From assembly GCA_029962745.1 (NCBI GenBank), contig CM057158.1, forward strand, positions 5,326,602-5,390,601: a stretch of 64,000 bases of DNA. Reading direction: 5' to 3'. Shown here in pieces: positions 1-12,338 of the stretch (the first letter of the stretch is position 1; each line of letters begins with the position of its first letter). The stretch comes from Echinometra lucunter. Lineage: Eukaryota; Echinodermata; Echinoidea; Camarodonta; Echinometridae. A program made the translations under genes and the position numbers. The notes below the pieces were generated by a model. It made no database searches and was not told the DNA's origin. It worked only from the letters and a program-made list of their open reading frames with translations.

Positions 1-2203
1 GTGTAAGTATTGGTACACATTATGTGCTTCCATATAGATGAATAGATGAGAAGTTTATTTTGCTTGGTTTTAGTTGAAAGAAAGTGCATTAATTCTAGGC
101 TTATTCGTCATGCTGTGATTTTACCTATGTGTATTAATTAAGTATGAATATTCATGCTTATGACCATCCTTTTATATATTCATGAATTTGACGGATATTC
201 TTGTGATGAGTGGTATTGGAGATCTGTAATGCCTTATTTCAGAATTCACAGAACATCATTAACTTTATTGCCTTTGATTCAAGATTTTTTATTGGTCCAT
301 GCAAACATAGCATATAAATTTTGGTTACAGTGGCTTTTGTTTAAAACGTGCAATGCAATTTACAACAGTGTAGAAACAAATCAATGAAAAGAATATTATA
401 CATGTATAATTTATAACCATGAGCATGCATTCATGCTTGTATAACATACGGTATTAAACATCATAACATATATAACAACAATCACTTTTCCTTTACATCA
501 GCCTTTTTTTTTCTTTCTTGCATTCTTTTGTTTTTGTATTGCATGAAGCCGAGAACCTGGGTCCAGCAGAAATTTTTTGTTCTCATGAAATCATCATCCC
601 CATCTTCCTTTGTCAGATCATTGTCATCATTAACTTTAATTTGCTTTAATAAAGAACCAAATTTGCAATCCTTTTCTATCAGTTGTCTCATTATGTATCA
701 TTTTATATTCTATCACATGAAGCCAAAACCCTGGAATCCAGCAGAACTGTCTTGCCCTGATGAATGCTCTCTGTCTTAAGGCACCAGAGGATAGGAAAAA
801 GGTCAGTTCCCCAAAGATGGTTTATTTTCTTTTTTTTAAATCTTAGTTATATGCATTGTTTTAGAATGACATGTAAATGCCTGTTAGAGACCTTAATGCT
901 GAATTTCTTCATGTCCTGTTGAATGTTAGTTCTGAGATGACTTGTGTTGGAGTCTGTGATAAATGCTTGTTTTTATCAAAACAAATAAAAGAGGTCAACC
1001 ATCAATTAATCTGTTAGTAGGCACATGTATTTGTCATTCATATGTTTACTTCTTCTTTGTTGAAATGTATTTGTATTAATTTGCAGCTCTTCTGTGCTCT
1101 TAAAAAAAATCTAATGCATACAGAAAAGAGCCTTCACCAATAAGGTGCATTCTTTGAATGTAATGTTGAAAAAAAAAAAACTAAAACTATTCTGGCAAAT
1201 TATTTCTACCCATTATAGAAAAAGATTGAATCATTGCTGTCCTTATGATTTGATAAATGCAATTATTTCGAAATTTAAAGGTACATTTCTCTTTTCAGAA
1301 CACCTGTTTCTAAACTGTTTAAACTAATGATTTGTTTATCTTCTGTAACAGAGATTTGAAGAAGCACTTTCAGCAAGAAACATACGTGTAGTCATAATGG
1401 AGGTGAGACACTGTTAATGTTAGTTATATTTTGTTCCTATCCTGTTATTCCTTTGTACATGTACAAAAAGAAGTAATAGATATGTAGTACATGTATTACA
1501 TCATAAATTGTTATGCTATAGCCTTCTCGTATTCATGTTGTCATTTTTATTTGCGTGAAGGACTATCGTCTCTGTCATAGCAGATATGTTCTGTCAACAT
1601 CTCTCTCTTTGTACATGTATTTGAATTTGCATTGTTCAAACTATTTCTCTCTCTCCTCTCCTTTTTTGTGTGCCATTTACTTATTATTGTTTCCCTATTT
1701 TGTTTCAGAAAATCATACGCTCTCAGAACATTGGAACAGAGATGACTCACCAGCTCTATGTCTTCCAGCAGCTGACCTTCAACCTTCTTGAGAAGCGTAG
1801 AATGACCCCAATTGACCCCAGTAGCACTGTAAGTTCTGTTAAAAGTCAATAGACTTTTGGGCCATTATCACATGCCTATGCTCCAGAAACAATTGTGTGG
1901 CAGTCCATTTCAATCAAATGAGTTCTTCCAATCGTGGCCAAAACACTACTCTTACCCTTACCCCACATTATCCATAAAACCATAAAATTCATCTGCAATT
2001 TAGAGAAGAATGCACTACTGAACTGACTGAAGGAAAGTATGGATAGAGAGAGATCAATGAAAGAAGAGAGAGAGATAGATAGATAGATAGAGAGAGGAAC
2101 GAAGAGAGAGATTGAAGAGAGACATTATGCGCTTAGAAACACTGTATTAAGCGCAATATAGATGTTACGTAATTATTATACAAATTAACAGATAAAAAGA
2201 GAA

Positions 2204-2235
<32 letters not shown>

Positions 2236-5200
2236 TCATAAAGATCGTAGAAGAAAAAGATCAAGAGGATGGTCAGACTGAGAGAAATATGTAGGAGAGA
2301 ACGAAGGGAAACATGCAGAGAAATGTAGACAAAGGTGAAAGAGGTAAATGAATTGGTGGAACACATCGATAAAGTGGCAGACATACAAGAACCATGAAAG
2401 ACAATCACATGGAGACAGAAAAACAGAAGGAAAATCTTGAATCTACCATCTTCCCTCAAATCCACTATTTGCTTTTACAGATATTGTGGTGCTTAATATT
2501 TACTACTTTGACATTATGCTTTATGCTATATCTATAACGCTGCATTACATCTCGTAATATCTACGCCTCCACCTTTTCAGTCTTTGTTTGCATTGTAATG
2601 TGAGACCAATTTTGTGCTTATTTCAACAGAAACACAAAGAGTTCATAGAAGAGCTGAGATCACACGCTTTTGGTCATGATATGGATAGTACAAGGGGACC
2701 AGCCAATGATTACAAGAGACTTGGCTTTCAGGTAAATACTCCTGATTTCATAATACAAATAGAATATTGAGATAAGGTTTGTGTAATTCTGTTGTAATTG
2801 TATTTCATAATTTTTTGACATTTTAATTGTCTAATTTCTTCGTGTTTTTTCTTCATACCTCATCATATATGTACATGTGATGTGTACAGTTTTGATTCAA
2901 CACCAACATTTCCGATAGGTTGAATTCTAATTTACATGGGCCTTAATATTATATGGGTTGAAAATGTGTAGGTTATTACTTAAAGACATTGGTTAACATT
3001 GTTATGATTTTAAAAAAATCTTGTTTTGTTACTTGAAAATGGGATAAACATAAGGGTTGTAGTGTAAAAATACCAGTCTGAAAGTTTCATAGTATAATTT
3101 CTACAGGAAGTATTTTTAAATATCAAAATTGTGAACCATTGTTTGAAAATTATACGAGGGTCGGTTGAACAGAGTAGACATAAGGAGTGGACATGCGCGT
3201 ATAACTCACCTTACCGTACTGTGTGTATTGGCGAATCACGCGGCAGGAGGCACATAACGGCATTTTCAAATTCAAGCAAAGTGGTCCTCTTAGTGGTTGT
3301 CTCTTGAGACGAAGGATAATATAATCGCCGTTTGCGTCTAACTTACACTTTTTCATTCCAAATTATGGTTGGTTTCAGGGTTTTTTTAGTACAAATACAA
3401 GTACTCATACACATGTTTCATCTTAGTTTGAGAATTTTTTAAATCAGCTACTCACAAAGTTAGCCAATGCCTTTAACTTCCATTGTCATAGTGATTTAAA
3501 TTGCCCTATTTTTCCAGGCAGTATTTGAAAGCTTCCTTTTGGGCACATACCAGTATATTTATTATCTTACATGCTCTTGCCTATTCATGTGTTTTAATTT
3601 TGTTGATATTGTAAACTTTACTGAATGAGTTATTTTTATTTTTTATTGAACTTTTTTTTTTTTTCCTTTTCAGAATGCCGAGCATCCTATCAAGGATTTC
3701 ATGGAGGTCCCACCAGGTTTACTGGCCCTTGAGTGCACCACACACTTTGCCAATGTACACAATGAGGACTACACCAGGGTAGGAATTGCATAAGGATAAT
3801 GATTATGATTATGATAAGTGTGATATGGTTGATGATAATAATGATAATGATAACAATAATAGTGATGTTGAAAATGAGATGATGATGATGGTGATGATGA
3901 TGATTATGATGATGATGATGATGACAATAATGATGATGATGGTGATGGTGATGATGATGGTGATGATGATGATGATGATGATGCTAATGATACTAATGAT
4001 ATGATAAGAATATAATAACATTGGTTTTGACGCTTGCAACATACAGGGAAATTTTCTCATAACAAGTAATAGTGTTCTATAGTAGTACTAGTTGCAGAGT
4101 GGCAAAGGACGTTATCGGCATGCCACCTACTTATGTTGATTATCAATGTCACTGATTTCTATTTCAGGTTGTTTTAGAGAATTGTTCTCGAGCTGATGAA
4201 CATGAATGCCCCTTTGCCAGATCTAGCATTGCTCTCACCAAAATGCTTTGTGAGATCCTCAGAGTCGGAGAATCACGTAAGTCTTCAGCTGACTGTTGCC
4301 ATGCAGAGGCTTTATTTGGATTTGTGCAGCTTGGGTTATTTGCTTATAAACTACTTACCATCTTTTTTGCAATAGGCCAAAGTTAAGATATGTCTGTATT
4401 TTGTAACAAAACAAATATGATCCTTATTTTCCTGGGTCACAAAGTTTTTAAGGATTCTACATGAAAATTCAGTTCATTTGACAGGAAATATATTCATGCA
4501 ATAATATTTTGTGACCAGACACATACAATCTGTGCTTGTGATAGAAAAATATAACTGCACTGTGTGCTTTCATTGAGTCAAAAGGCCCAGGGGGGTCACT
4601 TCCATTGAACAGTGGACAGCATCCGTGAGAAAAAAAACGTGGAAAAAGGGTATTTTTTCAGGGGTAGGCGCGGAACGCGAATAGAGTGTCAGAAACGCCC
4701 AAAAATGAAAAAAAAAGCCCCCTAAATCACGATAATCTAAAACGCGAAAAGGGTAATTTGCACCGACCGCGGGACCGACTATAACAAAAACCCGTGAACG
4801 GAAAATCTTACAACGCCTGTGTAAAACATAATGAGGCAGTGAATGATCTCTAGATAGAAATGGCTCCAAGCTCTCAATGGACCCCACTATCACTCTCAAG
4901 GTATGAAAATGGGAATATCCTTGTTTAGGGTATGAATATCCCAACAATTAATGAAATCTCCCTGTTTAGGGTGTGCAAATCTGGGACATCTGCACAAAAT
5001 CCGTGTTTATGGTGTCCTAGCGGCCTGTCCTTGAATCCTCGTTTAGGGTGCTTTTTTTAGGACGATTCTCGCGGATGCTGTCCACTCTTCAACGGAAGTG
5101 ACCCCCCCGGGTAAAAAGGTCAGCATCCAATGCATGCAATATCACAGACATATCTCTTAGCATTGGTTAGGGGACGTGCATGTAGTGCTTCATTAAAATC

Positions 5201-8200
5201 CCAATTTCTGTTGATGTTTTGATCTTATTACTCTAGCAGGTGCTTATGCTAATAGTAATAATATTCCATGCTGTTATAATTCTTCACGCAGTTCCATAAA
5301 TGCTGAGGATTATTATCCACCTCTAGCCTAACTGTCCTAAAGAATTCAAAAATGCCTTCCTACCCATAGCTATCTGCATTTTCCTCACCTTGCTTGATCA
5401 TAATATTTACCGTTCTTTTATATGATAGCCAATGAGACTGGAGCAGAGTACTATCCAATGTTCTTCTCCTGTGACAACTCCTTTGAGGAGTTCTTCTGTC
5501 AGTGCATCAAGCTCTTCAACAAGACATGGAGAGAGATGAGGGCATCCCTGGAGGATTTCCCAAAGGTAAAGAGAGAATGAATGCATGCTGGCAGAAAGGT
5601 CATGTAATATTTTTTTAGTAGGAAAGAAAATTTGCATGAAAATTGGCATTACATAATAGTCTCACTTTGTCCGTCTTGCATAAAAAGATGTGTGAGATCA
5701 AGTAATATTCCACTGATGATTTCCTGTGAATTTTAATGTAAGTATCTGAAATGACAGCAATGAAAGGACTACTCTCTGCCCTGTGGTAAGACTCTTCCTC
5801 AATGACCGCTCCCTGCACAATGATCAATGATTCGTTACACTTGTCGTGGGCTTTGTGACTTTGTGACTTTGATCAAGATCAGATTTTTTTTCACCTTTCA
5901 TTTGTTCAATTTTCAACTTGAGGAGGAGAAAACTTCACAGGATCTTAGTTTTGCTTCTATCATGCTACTGACTAGCTAAAGGCAAGGAAATCTGAAAAAA
6001 AAAATAGTTTTTGAGGGCCTACCAAAACCGTACATTAGCTTCAATTGCAACTTGACTTTCAACAAGTTAGAATCAAGTTTTGAAGACTTGTGTTTTATTT
6101 TGGAAGTTGATTTTATTTTCAAAGTGGACATTCAAATCCGCAGGCGTATTAAAATAATAATAATATTCTGCTTTTGAATAGCGCATATCACATTGCGATC
6201 TAACATCTCTGTAGGTTTCAAAGGATATCTTTACCCTAACTTTAGTCAAACGACCATTGCAGAAGTCAAAGATTTTAACTCATCAATTTTAGCCAGGTAC
6301 ACATTTACCTAACCTTAGCCATGTGTGGCAAATTAAGACTTATGTCTTGCCAAAGGACATAAGTATAGTGTCAGGGATTCAAACCGTGTACCATCTGGTT
6401 CACTGTCTGGAGACTCTACATGTTTTTGGATGGTTGTCATAACTGAACTTTCAAGAGTAAAATTGTGACTGAAAATGCTTTGTGTCATCTATACCCTGCC
6501 ATGAAGTATCACGCAAGTATGTTTAATAGGTGTACTGTAAAGGTGTTATCTGCTCTGTAAGAAAGTGAAGACTGATGCAGTCTGAACACATTGTCCAACT
6601 TTGGTGTTTTGAGCACTTTAACACTGTTACCAATATCAATAATCAAATTTGTGAGGTGTATGTCTTCGTGATCTTCCTTTTGGTGCAAAAGTAATACACA
6701 GGAAAAGTTGTGATTCAACTGAAGAGCTGTAATGAAAAAGAAGTTGCAAAGAAATCTCACATATATTATAGTCTTTTCTTAAAGAATAGAGTATTTTTTT
6801 TACACTACTTCTGTAGGTGATGACAGTAGTCCAGGACCAGATCAAGCGAGCTCTGAAGGTGAAGGAAGCCGGCGTCGACATCAAGGGAACTACCATAAAG
6901 ACCCCATCCGTAGAGCAGTACAAGCCCACTACCATGGAGAACTTCTGGACCAAGCTTCAGCATTTTAACTACAGTGAGATACTCAAGCTTCGGCATCAGG
7001 AAAGGGACAACAAGGAAGAGGGTACTTCTCAAGCCAGGCCTGTTGTGTAAGTCCTCTATAAAAAGATGATATTTGAAAAATTTTGTGACCAAGCTGCATC
7101 ATTTCAACTACAATAGGATCCTGAAGCTTAGGCACCAGGAAAGAGACAGCACGGAAGAGGGAGGGAAGGTCACAAGGTAGGTCTGTGGTGTAACATTGGA
7201 GTGCCTGGAGCACTTGTTTGGTGAATATGCGCGCTATATAAATATTTCAGTATTATATATTTTTTTCTATGATTTTCAGAGACCTGAAGAACCAGATCAA
7301 GCCTGATATGATAGAACTCATCAAACAACAGAGGCTGAGGTTCCTTGTGGAAGGCACCATGTTCAACCGTTACAATCAGAGAGGACGAGCACAAGGTCAG
7401 TGTCAAATCAAATGTGGTATTAAAGAACTGATTAAATCAAAGACTTTAGAATCTTTTAAAAGGTACAGTGTTCATTCACATTGAAAGCGGAAGTGCACAT
7501 AGGTGATGTCTTGTATTAGCTTCTGCAAAAGTTACAAATTCATGTATGTGTGCCTTTACTTGTGTAAAGCACCATGATCAACAGCTATACCGTGTGTCTC
7601 AAAAAAAACGTAACACTTTTGAAATGGTTGCCAAATTGAGCATATATTATTTCATGAAAAAATGTCAATATGTATGGAAAGCTAAAGGACCAACCTTTCA
7701 TATGAAATGAAAAAATTGAAAAAAAATCATGCTTCGATGAACAGGATTCACTTAAGTTAGAGGTATGAAAATGGGCCTGCGCAGGATTTTTTCCTTCCAA
7801 TTTTGGACAGGTATAGCATACAAAATAAATTTGATATGAGATATTCATGATCGATGGATTAAGAGTTAAAAGGATGTTTTGAATACCAGTCCTTTCTCTC
7901 TGTCATTTATCAATCCCCAAACACCACCCATGCCACACACACACACACACACACACACCAACTTCCACTCCCATCTTAATGTATCATTGATCTTTCATTT
8001 TAAGATGAACAAAGCAGTTGTAAATAAGAAAAAAAATAAAAGAAACATGAACATCTTTAAAAAAAAAGATTTAACTTGTTTTTGTCATGTCTGCCCTAAT
8101 GTGTGTGTGTGTGTGTGTGTGTGCGTGCGCGCGTGGGTGTATGTGTACGTGCGTGTGTGTGTGTGGTTTGTGTGCGTGTGATAATTGGTTTGAGCAATTG

Positions 8201-11200
8201 CTTGATGGAATTAATGTTTCAGTGATTATCGATTGATTTCATTGATCAAAATGAGTGACTGGTTAATAATTTGATTATTAATGGAAAAAAAATGATCCAC
8301 CAAACTTTCAGAAGAAAAGTGATAAAAAAGGAAGGAGTAGGTGAGAGGATAGGAAGAAGGTTGTATGTGTGTGTGTGTGTGTGTGTGTGTGGGAGGGGGA
8401 GGACAGTGGGTTGCGTAATGTTAATTATGATTTGGAATATTTCAATTTAGCCAATTCTCATTCATCCTTAATCCGTTCACATCTACCAGATCAATGATAC
8501 AATAAGATGGGAGTGGAAGTGTGTGTGCGTGTGTGTGTGGGGGGGGGGGGGTGGGCGGTGGTGTTTCGGGATTGATAAATAACAGAGAAAAAGGAATGGT
8601 ATTCAAGGTATTCAAAATATCCTGTTGATCCATCGATCATGAATATCTCATATCGACCTTATTTTGTAAGCTACAAGTAACTTACCTGTCCAAAATTGGA
8701 AGGAAAAATCCTGCGCAGGCACATTTTCATACCTCTAACTTAAGTGAACACTGTTCATCGAAGCATGATTTTTTTTCCAATTTTTCATATCATATGAAAG
8801 GTTGGTCCTTCAGCTTTCTATACATATCGACATTTCTTCATAAAATTACATATGCTCAATTTGGCAACCATTTCAAAAGTGTTACGTTTTTTTTGAGACA
8901 CACGGTAGTTGAATATGGTGACTTACACATGTTCATCTGCTATAGCAGTTGAGCATGGTTCAAAAAGTTCAAAGTTTTCACAGGATTTTTCAGGTGCATA
9001 GGTGGTCACTCTCACACACAACATTTAATGTCTTGTGAGAAGTACTGGTATGTAGTGTTTTCTGCTGTAACATAGCCTGTGTCTATGAAACAGGAGAGGC
9101 ATGTTCACACACAGTTCACTCTTTAGTCATTTGCCTGGGTTAGATGGTCTTTGGCTCGACTGGCAGAGAGTTTACCAGCTGAGGCTACAAACTTTCTGCT
9201 CCTCGTCAAAGGGATTGTTCATGTATGCAGTGGCAAACCCCTGCACTGAATCCCATGGGTATTTCATGCTTAAAAGAATGGTATTTTGAGGAGATAAAAA
9301 AAACAAAAACAAACAGGAAGGCAAACATGATCTTTTGTACATCGTAGCAGCAAAAACTTGTGCACCAATCAAATTTTGATAGAAAAAAAATATGAAGTCA
9401 CAAGTGTCTTCTGTGTGCACAGCTTTTGCATACCTGCCAACTGTTCCTATTTGATAGGAATATTCCTATTTTGGGGAAAAGAAATTGTCATTTCAACCTG
9501 AATGTTCCTATTTCTGTACAAATTTGTCTGTAGTATTGAATATGAAATTTAGGAATGTTCCTATTTTTGAAAATTTCTTGATAATTTGTTCCTATTTCTT
9601 GGCTGTCAGGGTTGGCAAACTCTCCTTTATTTGAGTGTGAACTATTATTGAAATGTACATGTGCATGTTGTTTTATCACTGGATATGCGAATGAGCCTTT
9701 AGGGGGAGGGGGCAGAGGTAGAAGATTGGAGTCATTTGTTAAGTCGTATCGTGGGAATACCATTCCAGGGGGTGTTTCACAAAGTTACGCATGACTTTCA
9801 GAATGACTCAACTATGAACAGCCAAATGAAATGCCCAAAGTTTTTCCCTTAATCTCAGTGAAATTGATAATGATAATGTTAATCTACATAGATATTTCAG
9901 TTCTAGCATATGTGATTAAATATGCTTGCGAATCCCATTTGGCTTTCCATATTCAAGTCATGCGTAACTTTGCGCACATCTTTGTGAAACACCCCCAGAT
10001 TTCTTGTCTGGTGAGCAAACTACATATTTTATTATTTCCTTGCTATAGACCGGTTCTGGTACTGCCGGCTATCACCCAACCATAAGATGATTCATCATGG
10101 AGATATTGAAAACCATCAATCACCACCTAGCTATGAAGCTCTCACTAATAAGAGTAAGTCTTTGCTATGTTTAAAGAGATACTATGCAAATGAATTGATC
10201 GGAGGTGGTATTTTGAAAATTGTTTTAAGTTTTCTTGTAAATTATGTCTTATCTTCCAAAGATAATACCTTGCTAAAATTGTTGTAAGTTGGTATATTAA
10301 ATTTGTCTTATCTCTGTGAGGACCACCCATATTTCATCTTATGGCATAACCATTTTTTGACACTTTACCAATAGGAACACCCCTTATATCAAAATATAGG
10401 GATACGCTTTGCGCATATTTTGGGGAGGTTGTTGATTAATTTACATGCGCAATAATAATGGTTGATGACCTCCTTCATTTGATTGAAGTCACAATTTTAA
10501 GTAAAATCATCAAAAATGCAACAAAAGTTACAACAAAATATTTGATATCAGAATACCCACTTTGTCTCATCACTGAAGATACAACAATCACTATGAACAT
10601 GGCGGACAAAGAAAGCGGACAAAATAAACAACCTCTCATTCTACCTTTCACAATGGTTCTGGTAGTCAAAAGAACATCCCTTCACAGCTATTATGTTTAA
10701 TCATGTAGTTCCAGGTGAATATGCATGTGACACCTGTTCCACATATTTTAGACAATAGCAGTGAAGGGATGTTCTTTTGACTACCAGAACCATTGTGAAG
10801 GGTAGAATGAGGGGTTGTTTATTTTGTCCGCTTTCTTTGTCCGTCATGTTCATAGTGAATATTAGAGATTAAACAATTTTCAGAATACTTCCCCCGCAAT
10901 TGGTGAGCCGTCCATTGAAAGAATTCAGTTTCCTTTTAGATTTCGAATAGTCTTGCTCGATGTTTATGTGGCCGTGCTCATTGAAAATGTGGGGCATTGC
11001 ATATGTAGAATAGTTTAAAGTTAAATAAGCTCTCCATTGAGTTGAATACTAAGCGGGAACCTTTGCAAATAACTTGAGAATCATCAGAGATGAAGGTTCA
11101 CAATATTTTGGTGTTTCTCCTTTCTGTTTCAGTTGCTGTAGCTGATATCCAGGACATTCAAACAGGAAAAGATTGCCAACATGTCCGTAATGTCCGTGTA

Positions 11201-12338
11201 AGTAAATAGTGGTCACTGCTTGAGCAGTAGTGAATCATAGCATTCTCTCTAGCTTTTGTTCTCCAAAGTTTCTCTCCGACGTGATGAGGTTTTCATACTT
11301 TCTGTGGAATCAGTCATCAGGAAAAATTCAGATTTAGGAATTCCTTTGCAGTATCAGATTGGTAGTGTGTATTATCTTGTCTTTAGACAAGCAAATAGAT
11401 GTAGCTTTAGCTCTGACAAAAAGCATGCAACTTTTGTTGAGGGTATATTTGTCTCCAGCTTTTCTGTTAAAGATTCATCTAGCTTTCCATCCTTCTTTAC
11501 ATTCCTCATAGGCTGATGGAAGCTTAGCATTCTCCATTTTACACCATCCTGACCATCGTCTAGACTTCATCGCTCGCACACAAGAAATCGTGAGTATACT
11601 TGCTATACCAGTGTTATCTGTTTTTATATTCATGTGAGGCCAAGAAAAGAAAAATTATTTTAGAGCTGTTATTGCCATCCACATCACTCATCACTCTATC
11701 ATTGACATGATTATTATCATGGTATCATTTTGTCACCATTATGTTATCTTGTGATATAGTGATCATCATCACAATCATCATTATACCTCCTCCTCTTCTC
11801 CTCATGCATCATCATTATCGTCGTAGTCATCATCGTCATTGTAATCATCATCCTCATTACTATCACCGTCAGCAGCAGCAAAATTATTAGCATCACCACC
11901 ACCACCACCGCCACCATTCCAACCATCCCCACCACCACAACCAACACCACCACAAACACCACCACCATCACCATCATCATTATCCTTTTCATCCTCATCC
12001 ACCCCCAACACCTTTATCATCATCTTTTTTATCATCATGCTCGTCATCAGCAACGCCACCCTCGTCATTTGCATCTTTGACAAAAACTACATTTCTGTAT
12101 CAGAATGACTATAATGCTCAGTTTTCTCCTCGCACAGTTTGACATGTGGACTGATGGCCTGAATGTGCTCCTTGGCAAACCTATGCAGAGCAAGCAGAAG
12201 GAAGCTGACCTGGAGGCACTCCTTGGGATGGAGATGAAGATACGTCTTCTAGACATGGTCAACATCCCCATCCCCACCACGGCTCCCGTCATACCACCCC
12301 CACCCACAGATTATAACTTCTACTATGACCAGATATAA
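1..12338 (+). CDS. ELMO: ELMO (engulfment and cell motility / CED-12) protein, 3' part of gene, 5' exons outside window
   Basis: ELMO proteins bind DOCK-family exchange factors and RhoG to activate Rac at the membrane in phagocytosis and cell migration. Exons: 1-2, 723-801, 1352-1402, 1709-1828, 2630-2731, 3674-3778, 4168-4276, 5429-5565, 6817-7046, 7280-7395, 10049-10153, 11133-11197, 11512-11589, 12138-12338. They join in frame into 499 codons plus TAA, matching the last ~490 residues of vertebrate ELMO1/2 (about 720-730 aa in full). The window opens on the last two bases of an exon, followed by donor gtaagt at 3-8; gt plus c723 makes the conserved Val. Exons 1709-5565 encode the ELMO domain ([42 protein letters not shown]). 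Exons 10049-12138 encode the PH domain ([22 protein letters not shown]). The tail is proline-rich ([15 protein letters not shown]), the family's DOCK SH3-binding motif. Which vertebrate paralogue (1, 2 or 3) is closest is not resolved; probably the pre-duplication gene. Confidence 0.93.
480..600 (+). pseudogene. Decayed copy of ELMO exon start with its acceptor
   Basis: Positions 537-577 (gcatgaagccgagaacctgg, then gtccagcagaa) resemble 713-752, where the exon at 723 begins (acatgaagccaaaaccctgg, then aatccagcagaa). The copy keeps the acceptor-like gaag and the start of the exon, then runs into unrelated T-rich sequence. It sits about 176 bp upstream of the working exon, in the same intron and orientation. 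It is a fragment of a local duplication and is not expected to be coding. Confidence 0.5.
2040..2240. repeat. GA-rich and GATA microsatellite cluster in ELMO intron
   Basis: It contains (GATA)n near 2077-2092 and (GA)n near 2211-2236, within an A/G-rich stretch running to about 2450. Around 2130-2180 there is also a segment containing gtattaagcgcaatatagat, resembling the short repeat near 14600. Confidence 0.75.
3783..4005. repeat. ATG/GAT trinucleotide repeat in ELMO intron
   Basis: About 220 bp of imperfect (GAT)n/(ATG)n on the plus strand begins a few bases after the donor at 3779. Long frames here (runs of Met, or Ile on the minus strand) are repeat artefacts. Confidence 0.9.
4586..5111. 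mobile_element. Non-autonomous inverted-repeat element, CCCGGGGG family, copy 1
   Basis: It lies in an ELMO intron. The ends are inverted repeats of about 40 bp (left ggggggtcacttccattgaa, gtggacagcatccg; right the complement of cggatgctgtccac, ttcaacggaagtgacccccc). The flanks resemble an 8 bp target duplication (tcaaaagg / taaaaagg). The interior shares gaaaaagggta and gcgcggaacgcga-type blocks with the copy at 24092-24439. No transposase frame is present. Confidence 0.75.
5600..6060 (+). repeat. Dispersed repeat, family R1, copy in ELMO intron
   Basis: It has blocks in common with 55925-56410 (reverse orientation, full length), 32180-32300 and 39560-39690: ttggcat...atagtctcac, cttgcat...aaagat, ttccactgatgatttcc, and later tagttttgcttctat and gggcctaccaaaaccgtaca. 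It has no coding potential. Confidence 0.6.
7083..7195 (+). pseudogene. Decayed intronic copy of the 3' half of ELMO exon 6817-7046
   Basis: This segment aligns over about 110 bp with 6948-7060, the end of the preceding exon plus its donor (gaccaagct, catttcaactaca, gcaccaggaaagagacagca, gtctgtggtgtaa). Substitutions and small indels have broken the frame, and the donor has decayed (gtgtaac instead of gtgtaagt). It lies 37 bp downstream of the source exon. It is most likely a non-functional tandem exon duplicate; use as an alternative exon is unlikely. Confidence 0.8.
7590..8905. mobile_element. Foldback element with ~340 bp terminal inverted repeats, TA target site
   Basis: It lies in an ELMO intron. 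The left arm is about 7590-7930 and the right arm about 8560-8905. They are inverted copies (ccgtgtgtctcaaaaaaaac at the left end, its complement at the right end; shared internal blocks aatcatgcttcgatgaacag and cctgcgcaggattttt). TA flanks both ends (7588-7589, 8906-8907), as for Tc1/mariner-type elements. The loop is mostly CA/GT microsatellite (7939-7958, 8100-8166, 8363-8391, 8518-8560) and has no coding frame. Confidence 0.85.
9428..9617. repeat. Short repeat with multiple TTCCTATTT units
   Basis: This AT-rich stretch in an ELMO intron has the motif ttcctattt or gttcctattt about five times. It is bounded by imperfect inverted ends (cctgccaactgttcc, and ggctgtcagggttggcaaa). It may be a small foldback element; its class is unknown. 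Confidence 0.4.
9766..9998. mobile_element. MITE with CAGGGGGTGTTTCACAAAG-type ends
   Basis: It lies in an ELMO intron. The left end caggggggtgtttcacaaag-like sequence runs on through ttacgcatgact. The right end is its complement (agtcatgcgtaactttg, then ctttgtgaaacacccccag). An inner gccaaatg / catttggc pair extends the foldback. There is no coding potential. The target duplication is not clear. Confidence 0.75.
10589..10857. repeat. Long hairpin: two near-identical ~104 bp inverted arms
   Basis: It lies in an ELMO intron. The left arm 10589-10692 and right arm 10754-10857 are almost perfect reverse complements (for example gaacatggcggacaaagaaa at left, tttctttgtccgtcatgttc at right) around a loop of about 61 bp. 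It may be a MITE or a recent inverted duplication. A transcript could form long dsRNA. Confidence 0.85.
11745..12060. repeat. ATC/CAT and CCA trinucleotide repeat in the last ELMO intron
   Basis: This is imperfect (CAT)n/(ATC)n with (CCA)n interspersed, ending about 75 bp before the final ELMO exon. It is the complement of the repeat type at 3783-4005. The frames over it are repeat artefacts. Confidence 0.9.

Noticed and set aside
3150..3360. Segment with acgagggtcggttgaaca-like end, possibly mariner-related, and a 68-codon minus frame
   Set aside because: Only one end is visible; no matching inverted end or transposase motif was found.
3786..4060. Long Met-rich and Ile-rich frames
   Set aside because: Pure products of the GAT/ATC microsatellite inside an ELMO intron.
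7879..8181. 100-codon frame with His/Thr and Val/Cys runs
   Set aside because: Translation of CA/GT microsatellite in the foldback element loop.
9140..9240. tRNA-like or SINE-head sequence
   Set aside because: No A-box/B-box pair with correct spacing and no foldable cloverleaf.
11744..12083. Minus-strand frames rich in Val, Asp and Gly
   Set aside because: Trinucleotide repeat in the last ELMO intron; no domain.
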